A stretch of DNA of 7,006 nucleotides. It comes from Patescibacteria group bacterium (GTDB taxonomy: Bacteria; Patescibacteriota; UBA1384; JAHJRZ01). The translations under genes and the position numbers were made by a program. The first letter of the stretch is position 1. Every line of letters begins with the position of its first letter. The stretch covers positions 1-7,006 of the forward strand of contig JAHJRZ010000010.1 of NCBI GenBank assembly GCA_018830605.1. The letters are read 5' to 3'. Of the stretch, positions 1 to 6,201 are shown piece by piece. The notes under the pieces are model-generated. The model was not told where the DNA came from. It did not search any database and saw only the letters and a list, made by a program, of their open reading frames with translations.

Positions 1-1
1 C

Positions 2-151
2 TGGGCCTGTCCCCTGGTTAAAGCCGATAAAGTCGAGCTGGCGATCAATTATTATAGAGTAAAAGACTATGTTGCTTATTTAATTGTTGAAAAAAGCAAT
101 ATTCAATCGTACTTAAAAAATCTTTTTAAAAAGAAAAAAGATAAGTTATAA
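2..151 (+). CDS. C-terminal fragment of an unidentified protein (5' end outside window)
   Basis: One frame is open from the left edge to a TAA at 149-151 and gives 49 residues. The other two forward frames close early. The fragment reads from WACPLVKADK through a mixed alpha/beta-looking stretch (INYYRVKDYVAYLIVE) to a lysine-rich tail (LFKKKKDKL). A basic tail like this is common at protein ends, which supports it being a real gene terminus. I do not recognise the family; the fragment has no catalytic motif or membrane segment. It lies on the same strand as the DUF2207 gene, about 95 bp upstream, so the two could be co-transcribed, although a -10-like box lies between them. Function unknown. 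Confidence 0.55.
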   Translation, partial: WACPLVKADKVELAINYYRVKDYVAYLIVEKSNIQSYLKNLFKKKKDKL

Positions 152-178
152 CTTTTTCCACGATCGTATTAAAAGTTG

Positions 179-184
179 TATAAT
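179..184 (+). promoter_or_regulatory. Possible -10 box (TATAAT) upstream of the DUF2207 gene
   Basis: A perfect TATAAT lies 61 bp before the ATG at 246. No convincing -35 hexamer is found 16-18 bp upstream. In DNA this AT-rich the match may be chance. The box at 234-239 is the better placed alternative. Confidence 0.25.
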
Positions 185-233
185 TTAAATCGAGGCAACC
201 AAAACGATTAAAACAAATTGTTATATATTGTTA

Positions 234-239
234 TATAAT
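234..239 (+). promoter_or_regulatory. -10 box placed for a leaderless DUF2207 transcript
   Basis: TATAAT ends exactly 6 nt before the ATG at 246, so transcription would begin at or within a base or two of the start codon. There is no Shine-Dalgarno sequence here. The lepB gene shows the same spacing (TATAAT, 6 nt, ATG), which makes chance less likely. No clear -35 is visible. Confidence 0.45.
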
Positions 240-245
240 GAAAAT

Positions 246-1868
246 ATGAGAAGAGAAGCTAAAATTTCAAAATTGGTTTTAGCGGCAGTTTTTTTGTTGA
301 TTTTCGGGTTGCTTCCTTCTTCTCTTCAAGCGCAGGAGAATCAAGACGCTGACTTGGGAAGTATTGATAATCTAAACGTTGCCATAGAAGTCCTGTCAGA
401 TTCAAGCATTAAAGTTGAAGAAGAGTTTGAGGGTTTGACTCTTTATTCTTCTTCTTTTGTTTGGCAAATTGACTCAAAAAACTTTGACCAACTTGAGATT
501 AAAGAAAATGGAACCAAAATCGACCCTAAATCAATTAATATCCAAAAAGGCGACCTGACCCGCCTCTCTTTTCCTTTGAGTTATTATTCAAGCACAAACC
601 TAAAAATCAGCTATCGTTCGAGCAATAATCTAAAGATAATCAAGCAAAAAATATTATTAAAAAACATAATTTTTAATCGATCAGGATTGTTTATTAATCA
701 TCTCAAAGTCGCCTTGAAACTTCCTCCGGACGCCCGAGAATCAGGCGAGGGGCAGAGATTTTATGCCATTCACGGCATTGAGGAATCAAGTCAAAAGGCC
801 AAATCAAACGATCTGCTTGAGTACTCGGCCGCAGAAATCGGAAGCCTCTCGAGTTTTACGATTGAGGACTCTTTTGTGAGCTCATCTCTGCGTTTCCCTC
901 TGGGCCAAAAAATAAAATTTTATTTTAATAATTTAACTACAATCTCGCTCGTCTTAATCTCTCTGCCTCTGCCTCTTTTAACTTTAATTTTTCTTTTTTA
1001 TCTTCACTTGAGATACAAAAATAGTGTCAGGATAAAAAGAAACTTGCCTCCGGCGAATAAATTACCGGACGAAGCATCGCCATCTCTTTTGGATCTACTT
1101 TATCAAGGGGAGATCACCGAAAGCGGCGTCTCGGCGACCATCCTCGATTTGATTAAAAAAGGAGTCGTCATTATCGTTGATAAAGGAGAGGTCATAACTT
1201 TTGGCCGAAAAAACACCTCGGCTCATCTCTTGTCCTTTGAAGAAAAAATATTGGGAGAGCTTTTCAAACAACAAAAAATAAAAACAAATCTTAAGGAACT
1301 GAAAAAAATTGAAGAAGAAGAATTAATCGATCCAATATTTGAAAAAGTATATCATGAGATTTATCAAATTGGATCCTCCAAGGGCTACTTTGAGAGAAAC
1401 CCATATCGAATAAAAATATTAAATCACCTCATGGGTATTGCTCTTTTTCTTTTAAGTATTGTTTTATATGTGCTGGCGATTATCTTTTTTCCAGCTAACC
1501 CCTTGATGCTCTTGCCGCCTTTTGGTATTACTGTTGCCTCGCTTCTTATTCTTTATCTGGCAAGAATTATCCCCCCCAGAACTCCGGCAGGGAAAACGGA
1601 GCTTGAGCGTTGGCTCTCTTTTAAAAAATATCTTTTAGGCCATCACCCGATTACTGATGAAAATAATCTGGCACTCAAATATCTTCCCCAAGCCGAGGCC
1701 TTGGGCGCCACAGAGGAATGGATAGGACACTTCAAAAATCTGCCCACCGAGACACCCTCCTTCTATGTCTCAGCCAGTCCCTACGTGGCAACTTCTGAAT
1801 GGATGATTCGCACTGTCAATGCCTGCCGCAGTGTTGCTGAAAAAATTGAAGAGCTGAAGGGGTACTAA
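246..1868 (+). CDS. DUF2207 family predicted membrane protein
   Basis: A 540-residue protein of the DUF2207 family; function unknown, probably anchored in the membrane with a large extracytoplasmic domain. Residues 1-30 are a signal peptide: basic MRREAKISK, hydrophobic core, then an SSLQA cleavage region. A beta-rich ectodomain follows to about residue 232, then a membrane segment at about 233-253. Next is a cytoplasmic module opening with PSLLDLLYQGE and TILDLIKKG, characteristic of this family. A membrane hairpin lies at about 395-440. The RTPAG...LERWLSFKKYL motif follows, then YLPQAEALGATEEW, matching the usual YLPYA.ALG..W signature. The frame stays open upstream to a TTG at 228, but ATG 246 fits the signal peptide and the adjacent -10 box better. 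It converges on lepB. A run of seven C at 1571-1577 is the only long homopolymer of C or G. Family assignment is firm; the role is not known. Confidence 0.9.
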   Translation: MRREAKISKLVLAAVFLLIFGLLPSSLQAQENQDADLGSIDNLNVAIEVLSDSSIKVEEEFEGLTLYSSSFVWQIDSKNFDQLEIKENGTKIDPKSINIQKGDLTRLSFPLSYYSSTNLKISYRSSNNLKIIKQKILLKNIIFNRSGLFINHLKVALKLPPDARESGEGQRFYAIHGIEESSQKAKSNDLLEYSAAEIGSLSSFTIEDSFVSSSLRFPLGQKIKFYFNNLTTISLVLISLPLPLLTLIFLFYLHLRYKNSVRIKRNLPPANKLPDEASPSLLDLLYQGEITESGVSATILDLIKKGVVIIVDKGEVITFGRKNTSAHLLSFEEKILGELFKQQKIKTNLKELKKIEEEELIDPIFEKVYHEIYQIGSSKGYFERNPYRIKILNHLMGIALFLLSIVLYVLAIIFFPANPLMLLPPFGITVASLLILYLARIIPPRTPAGKTELERWLSFKKYLLGHHPITDENNLALKYLPQAEALGATEEWIGHFKNLPTETPSFYVSASPYVATSEWMIRTVNACRSVAEKIEELKGY

Positions 1869-2003
1869 ACTAATCTCAAATAACAAATATCAAATCAAAA
1901 ATGAAATATCAAATACTAAATCTCAAATATCAAATCTTGTTTTTTTATTTAGAGTTTAATTATTTTATTTGAGATTTTTGATTTTTTATTTGAGATTCGC
2001 TCG
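1869..2003. repeat. Repeat-filled gap between convergent genes, with a 12-bp inverted repeat
   Basis: The gap between the DUF2207 stop and the lepB stop holds many copies of short words related to CTCAAAT and ATCAAAT on the left, and their complements (ATTTGAGA, TTTTTGATTTT) on the right. The outermost arms, AATCTCAAATAA at 1872-1883 and TTATTTGAGATT at 1986-1997, are perfect reverse complements; inner parts also pair imperfectly. A transcript from either side could fold into a long A/U hairpin. It may act as a two-way terminator, or be a decayed palindromic repeat element. It contains no classic GC-rich stem with a U-tract. Confidence 0.6.
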
Positions 2004-2570
2004 CTATATTATATTATAGCTCTCTCTTTCTAACCACTGCCTTTTTAATAAGGGATAAAAGATTAATTGCGCTCGGCCGATAATTTGGCTCCTCTCAAGC
2101 GGGCCCCAAATGCGGGAGTCATTTGATAGCTCCCGATTATCGCCCAGAACAAAAAATTGGTCAGCTTTAAGGCGAATCTTGATCTCGCCGAAAGTCTTAA
2201 AATCATGGGGAATATACTCTTCTTTTATTCTTTGACCATTAATCTTAATCTCATTATTTGATATTTGGATAGTCTCGCCCGGAAGGCCGATAATTCTTTT
2301 AATATACTTATCGCTTTTTGTTCCGGGAAAGACAAAGACGATGTTGTCGCCCCTTATGGGCGGGGTAAAATAATAACTTATCCGGTTGACTAAGATTAAT
2401 TCGTTATCAGCAAAATTAGGATCCATGCTCACACCTTTAATCACAAAAACCTGGACAATGAGATAATAAATTAAAAGCAGAGCCACGATAATCACCAGCG
2501 CAACTCGAATATAATCAAAAAAAATAAAAAAATTACGAGTTGATTTAGAAAACAAAAATCCTTCCCTCAT
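2004..2570 (-). CDS. lepB: Signal peptidase I
   Basis: A membrane-bound serine/lysine protease that removes signal peptides from exported proteins outside the cytoplasmic membrane. At 188 residues it has the usual length for short bacterial type I enzymes. One N-terminal membrane segment spans about residues 21-43. Box B is GVSMDPNF with the nucleophile Ser48. Box C is RGDNIVFVFPG. Box D is YIKRIIGLPGE with the general base Lys91. Box E is GDNRELSNDSRIWG (143-156). All catalytic elements are present, so it should be active. The start at 2570 is favoured by an extended -10 box ending 6 nt upstream. It follows the DHH phosphoesterase gene on the same strand after 22 bp, but that gap carries its own promoter. 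It converges on the DUF2207 gene, itself an exported protein. Confidence 0.96.
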   Translation of the reverse strand: MREGFLFSKSTRNFFIFFDYIRVALVIIVALLLIYYLIVQVFVIKGVSMDPNFADNELILVNRISYYFTPPIRGDNIVFVFPGTKSDKYIKRIIGLPGETIQISNNEIKINGQRIKEEYIPHDFKTFGEIKIRLKADQFFVLGDNRELSNDSRIWGPLERSQIIGRAQLIFYPLLKRQWLERESYNII

Positions 2571-2576
2571 ATCTTA

Positions 2577-2585
2577 ATTATATCA
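2577..2585 (-). promoter_or_regulatory. Extended -10 promoter of lepB (leaderless)
   Basis: On the minus strand the sequence reads TGATATAAT, a full TGnTATAAT extended -10. It ends 6 nt before the lepB ATG at 2570. The start of transcription would fall at or next to the ATG, giving a leaderless mRNA; no Shine-Dalgarno is present. No good -35 is seen, as expected when the extended TG element is used. Confidence 0.6.
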
Positions 2586-2592
2586 CAAGAGC

Positions 2593-3756
2593 TCAAGATT
2601 CTGGGTGAGGAGACGCCTGTCCCAATATTATTTCGCGGATTTTTTTTAAAACAATACGTTTTACTTCTTCAAGTTCTAGCCCGTTCATAGAAAAACCAGC
2701 CGTTTTTTCTTGTCCTCCTCCGCCAAATTCGCGGGCAATCGCCTCCACATCAAAACCCTCAATCGAACGCAAGCTGACCTTGATTGAATCATTCAACTCA
2801 CAAAAAAGAATGACAATCTTGGCGCCTTCAGTCGTATAAAGAAGATTATTAATCGCTGAAGTCAGGGCAGCCTCGTCCGCGCCGGTCATATCAAGATCAC
2901 TCTTTTTAACTTCAGACCAGACCAGTCCAATAGCAGGATAAGAATCAAGTTTTGATAAAATTCTGCCCCAAATTTTAAGCGTTGAGTAAGAGTGCGTCTG
3001 AAAAACTCTTTTGGCGATCAGATCGCGGTCTCCTCCGGCGGCGATTAATTGCGCCGCGACCGTCAATGATTTTGAGGTAGTGGCAGGATTCTGAAAGAGA
3101 TTAGTATCAGTCATAATTCCCAAAAGCAAAAAAGTAGCTATCTCCTCATCTATAATTTTTCCATGTTCGCTCTCGAGCGCCTCAATTAAAGAGACTAAGA
3201 TTTCACAGACCGAAGAAGCGTTCTCGTCCACCCAGTTTATTTTACCAAAATAAGCATTGTTTGGATGATGGTCAATATTAAGAATATTGGTTTTATAAAA
3301 CATCTCCGTGTTATCGCGATAAATCGCCCCTAATCTTTCTAAAGCATCAGTATCTAAAATAATAATTAAGTCATAGTGAAAATCACCATAGGCAAAACTT
3401 ACATTTTTAGGAGAAAAATTGCCGGATTTTGGGGAGATGACTATCTTAAGTCGATCATTCTCAAGTTTATAAGAGAGTCGCGCTACCTTGGCCTCCTCTT
3501 CAGAAAGAAAAATCATAAAATCTTTAACTCCGTCAAGGTTTGCCTTAATCATCTCTCTTTTCTCTAAAAAATTATAAATGTTTGGCAGATTGCCGGACGA
3601 GACAGTTATTACTTCTTTGCCAATTTTTTTGAGAACGTTTGAAAGAGCCAGAAGCGAACCTAAAGAGTCGCCCTCAATATCTTCATGGGAAACCAGAAGC
3701 ATTCTCTTGGCATCGCGTATGGCTTGAATAGCTTGTTGTTTAGACGTTAAGTCCAT
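2593..3756 (-). CDS. DHH/DHHA1 family phosphoesterase (NrnA/RecJ-like)
   Basis: A 387-residue phosphoesterase of the DHH superfamily. Related NrnA proteins degrade short oligoribonucleotides (nanoRNA) and some also dephosphorylate pAp; RecJ relatives are exonucleases. The DHH domain has motif I SHEDIEGDSLGS (23-34), motif II LDTDALERLG (134-143), motif III NIDHHPNNAYFG (160-171) and motif IV GIMTDTNLF (213-221). The DHHA1 domain has IKVSLRS (325-331) and FGGGGQEKTAGF (344-355). A lysine/serine-rich insert at about 80-125 separates motifs I and II, as I expect for Patescibacteria members. Two positions are unusual: the aspartate normally at position 28 of motif I (H-x3-D-x-D) is Glu28, and the histidine normally after the GGGG run is Gln349. 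Activity may therefore differ. It is divergent from rpsT and lies upstream of lepB. The exact substrate is not decided by sequence, so no symbol is given. Confidence 0.88.
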   Translation of the reverse strand: MDLTSKQQAIQAIRDAKRMLLVSHEDIEGDSLGSLLALSNVLKKIGKEVITVSSGNLPNIYNFLEKREMIKANLDGVKDFMIFLSEEEAKVARLSYKLENDRLKIVISPKSGNFSPKNVSFAYGDFHYDLIIILDTDALERLGAIYRDNTEMFYKTNILNIDHHPNNAYFGKINWVDENASSVCEILVSLIEALESEHGKIIDEEIATFLLLGIMTDTNLFQNPATTSKSLTVAAQLIAAGGDRDLIAKRVFQTHSYSTLKIWGRILSKLDSYPAIGLVWSEVKKSDLDMTGADEAALTSAINNLLYTTEGAKIVILFCELNDSIKVSLRSIEGFDVEAIAREFGGGGQEKTAGFSMNGLELEEVKRIVLKKIREIILGQASPHPES

Positions 3757-3830
3757 ACATTATTTTTAAGTCGTATTCTTTTGATTGATGATATTTTATG
3801 GTAAGTAAGAATAAAAGTCAACATTAGCTA

Positions 3831-3858
3831 TTGCAAAAAAATAAGAATATGCTATCAT
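3831..3858 (+). promoter_or_regulatory. rpsT promoter (-35 and extended -10)
   Basis: TTGCAA at 3831-3836 and TATCAT at 3853-3858 are separated by 16 bp, and TGC directly precedes the -10, completing an extended TGn element. The -10 ends 10 nt before the rpsT ATG, so the leader would be only about 2-4 nt, without a Shine-Dalgarno sequence. This is the best-formed promoter among the housekeeping genes of the window. Confidence 0.6.
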
Positions 3859-3868
3859 ATTTTAGAAT

Positions 3869-4102
3869 ATGCCGATAATTAAATCAGCTAAAAAACGGGT
3901 TCGAACTGCCAAGCGCAATTATGCGCAGAATTTGAAGTATAAAAAAGCTTATAAAAAAGCAATGGCTGATTATTATAAAAAACCAAGCAAAAAAAAGCTC
4001 TCTCAAGCTTTTAGCAAAATTGACAAAGCGGCCAAAATTAATCTAATTCATAAAAACAAAGCGGCTAGATTAAAATCAGCTCTATCTCACGCAGATCTCT
4101 GA
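3869..4102 (+). CDS. rpsT: Small ribosomal subunit protein bS20
   Basis: A 77-residue, lysine/arginine-rich, all-helical protein that binds 16S rRNA early in assembly of the 30S subunit. The N-terminus MPIIKSAKKRVRTAKRN fits the family pattern (MPnIKSAkKRvr), and the C-terminal half has the usual IDKAAKINLIHKNKAARLKS motif, in which the conserved H-x-N-x-A-A-R-x-K-S is intact. It is slightly shorter than the roughly 85-90 residues usual in model bacteria, which suits a reduced genome. The start is fixed by the conserved MP. It is divergent from the DHH phosphoesterase gene. Its last 21 bp, including the TGA at 4100-4102, overlap the 3' end of holA on the other strand. Confidence 0.96.
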   Translation: MPIIKSAKKRVRTAKRNYAQNLKYKKAYKKAMADYYKKPSKKKLSQAFSKIDKAAKINLIHKNKAARLKSALSHADL

Positions 4103-5068
4103 AAGCAAAAGGTCCAAAATCAGAACTGGGTTTTTATTTGATCTTCTCATCTCACTATTTGCCAAGACCAAGCGGCGATATATTTTTTTTAATTCAATAA
4201 AGGAAAATAATCTGGCTGAACCGATGGCTTTTTTAGCCACAAAAGGATGCATCTTTAATTTTTGGGCGATTTCAAATTCTCTTAGATCCTCTCTGTTTTC
4301 ACTTAAATATTTAACTAAGATTAAATTTCTAAATCCATAGACGATCATGGAAAAAAGATACTCCCGCTTCTCTCCCAAAGAGAGGAGGCGGTGCAAAAAA
4401 AGAAGGGCTGAGCGCCCGTCGCGCCGCGCCAGAGCATCAACCAGATCAAATATCCCCGCCTCAACCTTCTCCAGAGTTAATTTTAGAACATCCTCTTTTT
4501 TAATTGTTTGGGGATAAGAATAATTTATTAATTTATCAATCTCATTAGAAATCTTCCAAGTGTCTGCGCCTGAAAGCTGGACTAATTTTTGAGCTGCCTC
4601 GGTCTCGATCTCTCCTTTACGGCTCCCTACTTCTTTTTTTATCCAATCAACAAGCTCGGCTGTGCGCCTTAGAGTAAACTCTTCAACTCTGGCGGATTTT
4701 AAAAATAGTTTGAATAATTTATCATTTTTTTTAGGAATCCCTTTTTCATAAAAAATGACAATTGAGCTTTCTGGAATGCTCGCTATTTTTTTAATAATTT
4801 TTTCTTTGGCTTCCGGGTCGCTATTTGCAATTGAATTCTTAATAATAATTAATCTTTTTGCCCCCAAAAAAGGCATTGACTCGATTTCACTTATTATTTT
4901 CGGAGCGTTTGTTTCTCCGCCCAAGGCGGATACGCCTCGGGCGGATTTTTTCTCGATATCAAAGATTGAGACATTAATATCCCCGTACTTTTCTTTAAAT
5001 TTTGCTTTAAGTTCTATAAGCCTCTTTTGGCTTTGATAAATATCTTCGCCAAAAATAAAAATTATCAT
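4082..5068 (-). CDS. holA: DNA polymerase III delta subunit (clamp loader)
   Basis: The delta subunit of the clamp loader opens the beta sliding clamp during loading onto DNA. At 328 residues it has normal length. The N-terminus MIIFIFGEDIYQSQKRL matches the family opening (fly-GeD.y...). The family region SMPFLGAKRLIIIKN lies at 64-78, corresponding to the clamp-contact and second-strand motif. The helical middle (LVQLSGADTWKISNEIDKL) and the C-terminal collar helices (VLILDLLLSE) are typical. It has no Walker motif, as expected, since delta does not bind ATP. Residues 42-51 (SARGVSALGG) are encoded by a GC-rich palindrome inserted in frame just before the clamp-contact region; this looks like a foreign addition. 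No Shine-Dalgarno is seen. It starts 44 bp after the RT stop on the same strand and converges on rpsT. Confidence 0.93.
   Translation of the reverse strand: MIIFIFGEDIYQSQKRLIELKAKFKEKYGDINVSIFDIEKKSARGVSALGGETNAPKIISEIESMPFLGAKRLIIIKNSIANSDPEAKEKIIKKIASIPESSIVIFYEKGIPKKNDKLFKLFLKSARVEEFTLRRTAELVDWIKKEVGSRKGEIETEAAQKLVQLSGADTWKISNEIDKLINYSYPQTIKKEDVLKLTLEKVEAGIFDLVDALARRDGRSALLFLHRLLSLGEKREYLFSMIVYGFRNLILVKYLSENREDLREFEIAQKLKMHPFVAKKAIGSARLFSFIELKKIYRRLVLANSEMRRSNKNPVLILDLLLSEICVR
4916..4945. repeat. 30-bp GC-rich palindromic element in frame within holA
   Basis: The arms TCCGCCCAAGGCG (4916-4928) and CGCCTCGGGCGGA (4933-4945) pair at 12 of 13 positions around the loop GATA. The only mismatch is A4923/C4938. 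The element is exactly 30 bp and on the minus strand fills codons 42-51 of holA precisely, without stop or frame change. It is far richer in G+C than the surrounding gene. It looks like a small dispersed palindromic unit (REP-like, or like the Rickettsia palindromic elements that settle inside genes). Its occurrence elsewhere in the genome cannot be seen from this window. Confidence 0.75.
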
Positions 5069-5110
5069 AGTAAACTTAGGTTATCAAAAATTTTTTGTTT
5101 AAACAACGTT

Positions 5111-5130
5111 TTCTATCCTTTTCTATCCTT
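5111..5130. repeat. Tandem 10-bp duplication at the RT 3' end
   Basis: TTCTATCCTT occurs twice back to back at 5111-5120 and 5121-5130. The RT stop codon (minus TAG, 5113-5115) lies in the left-hand copy, so the duplication writes the last residues of the RT (KDRKG). As 10 bp is not a multiple of three, it may have altered the original C-terminus. Confidence 0.8.
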
Positions 5131-6201
5131 TTTGTATAAAACTTCAAGCAACTGCTTAATTTTCCAACAATTCCCGTGCCGCAAAAGACCTAAATAAGAC
5201 TGGTGTGTTTCGTTCGCCGGATGGTCAAACATTCTTCGATACATTCTCCATTTAGTACTGTTGCGTAGAACCCGATGATTAAAAAAGTGAATCCAACCAA
5301 GAAAATCAACCCCCGAAGCTAGTGTTTTGACAAAAATTTTATCAGGATGAAGAGTTAATTTTAATTCTTGACCAAGGAAATTTTGAATTTCGGGTAAAAT
5401 TTCCTCAAGCAACTTTTTATACGGCGAAAAAATAACAAAATCATCAGCATAACGCAAATAATATTTCACTTTGAGCTTACGTTTAATAAAATGGTCAAAG
5501 CCATTCAAATAAATATTAACTAAAAGTTGAGAGGTCAGATTGCCAAGCGGCAGGCCGGTATCTTTCTTGTCAATTTCGTGATAACTATCGATGACTTGCG
5601 ATAATAGCCAGAGAGTATCTTCATCTTCAATATATTTTTCCAAGATATTTTTTAATATTTTATGGTCAATACTGGCAAAAAATTTCCTGATATCACACTT
5701 CAAAACCCAAACCGTTCGAGTATTATTACAAGAAACTTTCCAGCCAAATTCACGGAAACGATTTATGGCTCGATGCGTGCCTTTGTCGATACGACAAGAG
5801 TGTGAATCAAAAATAAATTTACGGTCAAAATAGGGATATAAAATTCTATAAATCGCATGGTGGACTAAACGATCTCTAACGCTCGCTTTATGAATATCCC
5901 TCACCTTCGGATCATAAATCCTAAAAGCTTTATACCCACCGTGACGATAGGTTTTATTTATCAAATCTTGATTTAATGCAAGAATATTATCTATAACATT
6001 TAGCTGAAACAAAAAGACATCTTTTCGTTTCTTTTTTCCGGGTAAAAATTCCTGCCAAGAGACAAGTAAATTATCAAGAGATGTGATATGATGGTAAATA
6101 TGCCCAAACCTTTTTACTCTCTCTCTCTCTCTCTCGAAAACTATTCTATTTTGAAACGAATCAAAGAGGGATATTTGTTGTGGCTTGCTATTGTTCCTCA
6201 T
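5113..6201 (-). CDS. DGR reverse transcriptase
   Basis: The enzyme of a diversity-generating retroelement: it copies the template-repeat RNA into cDNA with errors at adenines, which then replaces the variable repeat of a target gene. It has 362 residues, normal for the group. The conserved part begins at KRFGHIYHHITSLDNLL (30-46). RDRLVHHAIYRILYPYFD lies at 109-126. Motif A is LKCDIRKFFASID with Asp170. GLPLGNLTSQ (216-225) is the DGR-type SQ ending, in place of the usual QGxxxSP. The catalytic YADD is at 251-254 and GVDFLGW at 297-303. No maturase or endonuclease domain follows, excluding a group II intron protein. The start at 6201 has a strong GGGAGG (6212-6217) 10 nt upstream, unlike other genes here, and no in-frame start lies between it and the conserved core. 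Residues 1-29 are an unconserved extension including ERERER, encoded by the CT/GA tract. The first 114 bp overlap avd. Confidence 0.95.
   Translation of the reverse strand: MRNNSKPQQISLFDSFQNRIVFERERERVKRFGHIYHHITSLDNLLVSWQEFLPGKKKRKDVFLFQLNVIDNILALNQDLINKTYRHGGYKAFRIYDPKVRDIHKASVRDRLVHHAIYRILYPYFDRKFIFDSHSCRIDKGTHRAINRFREFGWKVSCNNTRTVWVLKCDIRKFFASIDHKILKNILEKYIEDEDTLWLLSQVIDSYHEIDKKDTGLPLGNLTSQLLVNIYLNGFDHFIKRKLKVKYYLRYADDFVIFSPYKKLLEEILPEIQNFLGQELKLTLHPDKIFVKTLASGVDFLGWIHFFNHRVLRNSTKWRMYRRMFDHPANETHQSYLGLLRHGNCWKIKQLLEVLYKKDRKG

Noticed and set aside
1571..1577. Run of seven C in the DUF2207 gene as a phase-variation tract
   Set aside because: It is short, in a conserved Pro-Pro context (IIPPRTP), and the frame is intact; more likely ordinary codon use.
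3376..3567. Plus-strand frame within the DHH phosphoesterase gene
   Set aside because: Antisense shadow of a well-supported gene, in the insert region between motifs.
4755..5036. Hydrophobic plus-strand frame within holA
   Set aside because: Antisense shadow of holA; the opposite strand has full family evidence.
5095..5106. Palindrome TTGTTTAAACAA as a terminator after RT
   Set aside because: It has no loop, is very AT-rich and lacks a clear stem plus T-run; probably chance in AT-rich spacer.
5113..6201. Group II intron or retron reverse transcriptase
   Set aside because: No maturase (X) or HNH domain and no intron RNA ends. The LGNLTSQ motif, the neighbouring Avd and the TR/VR pair all indicate a DGR.
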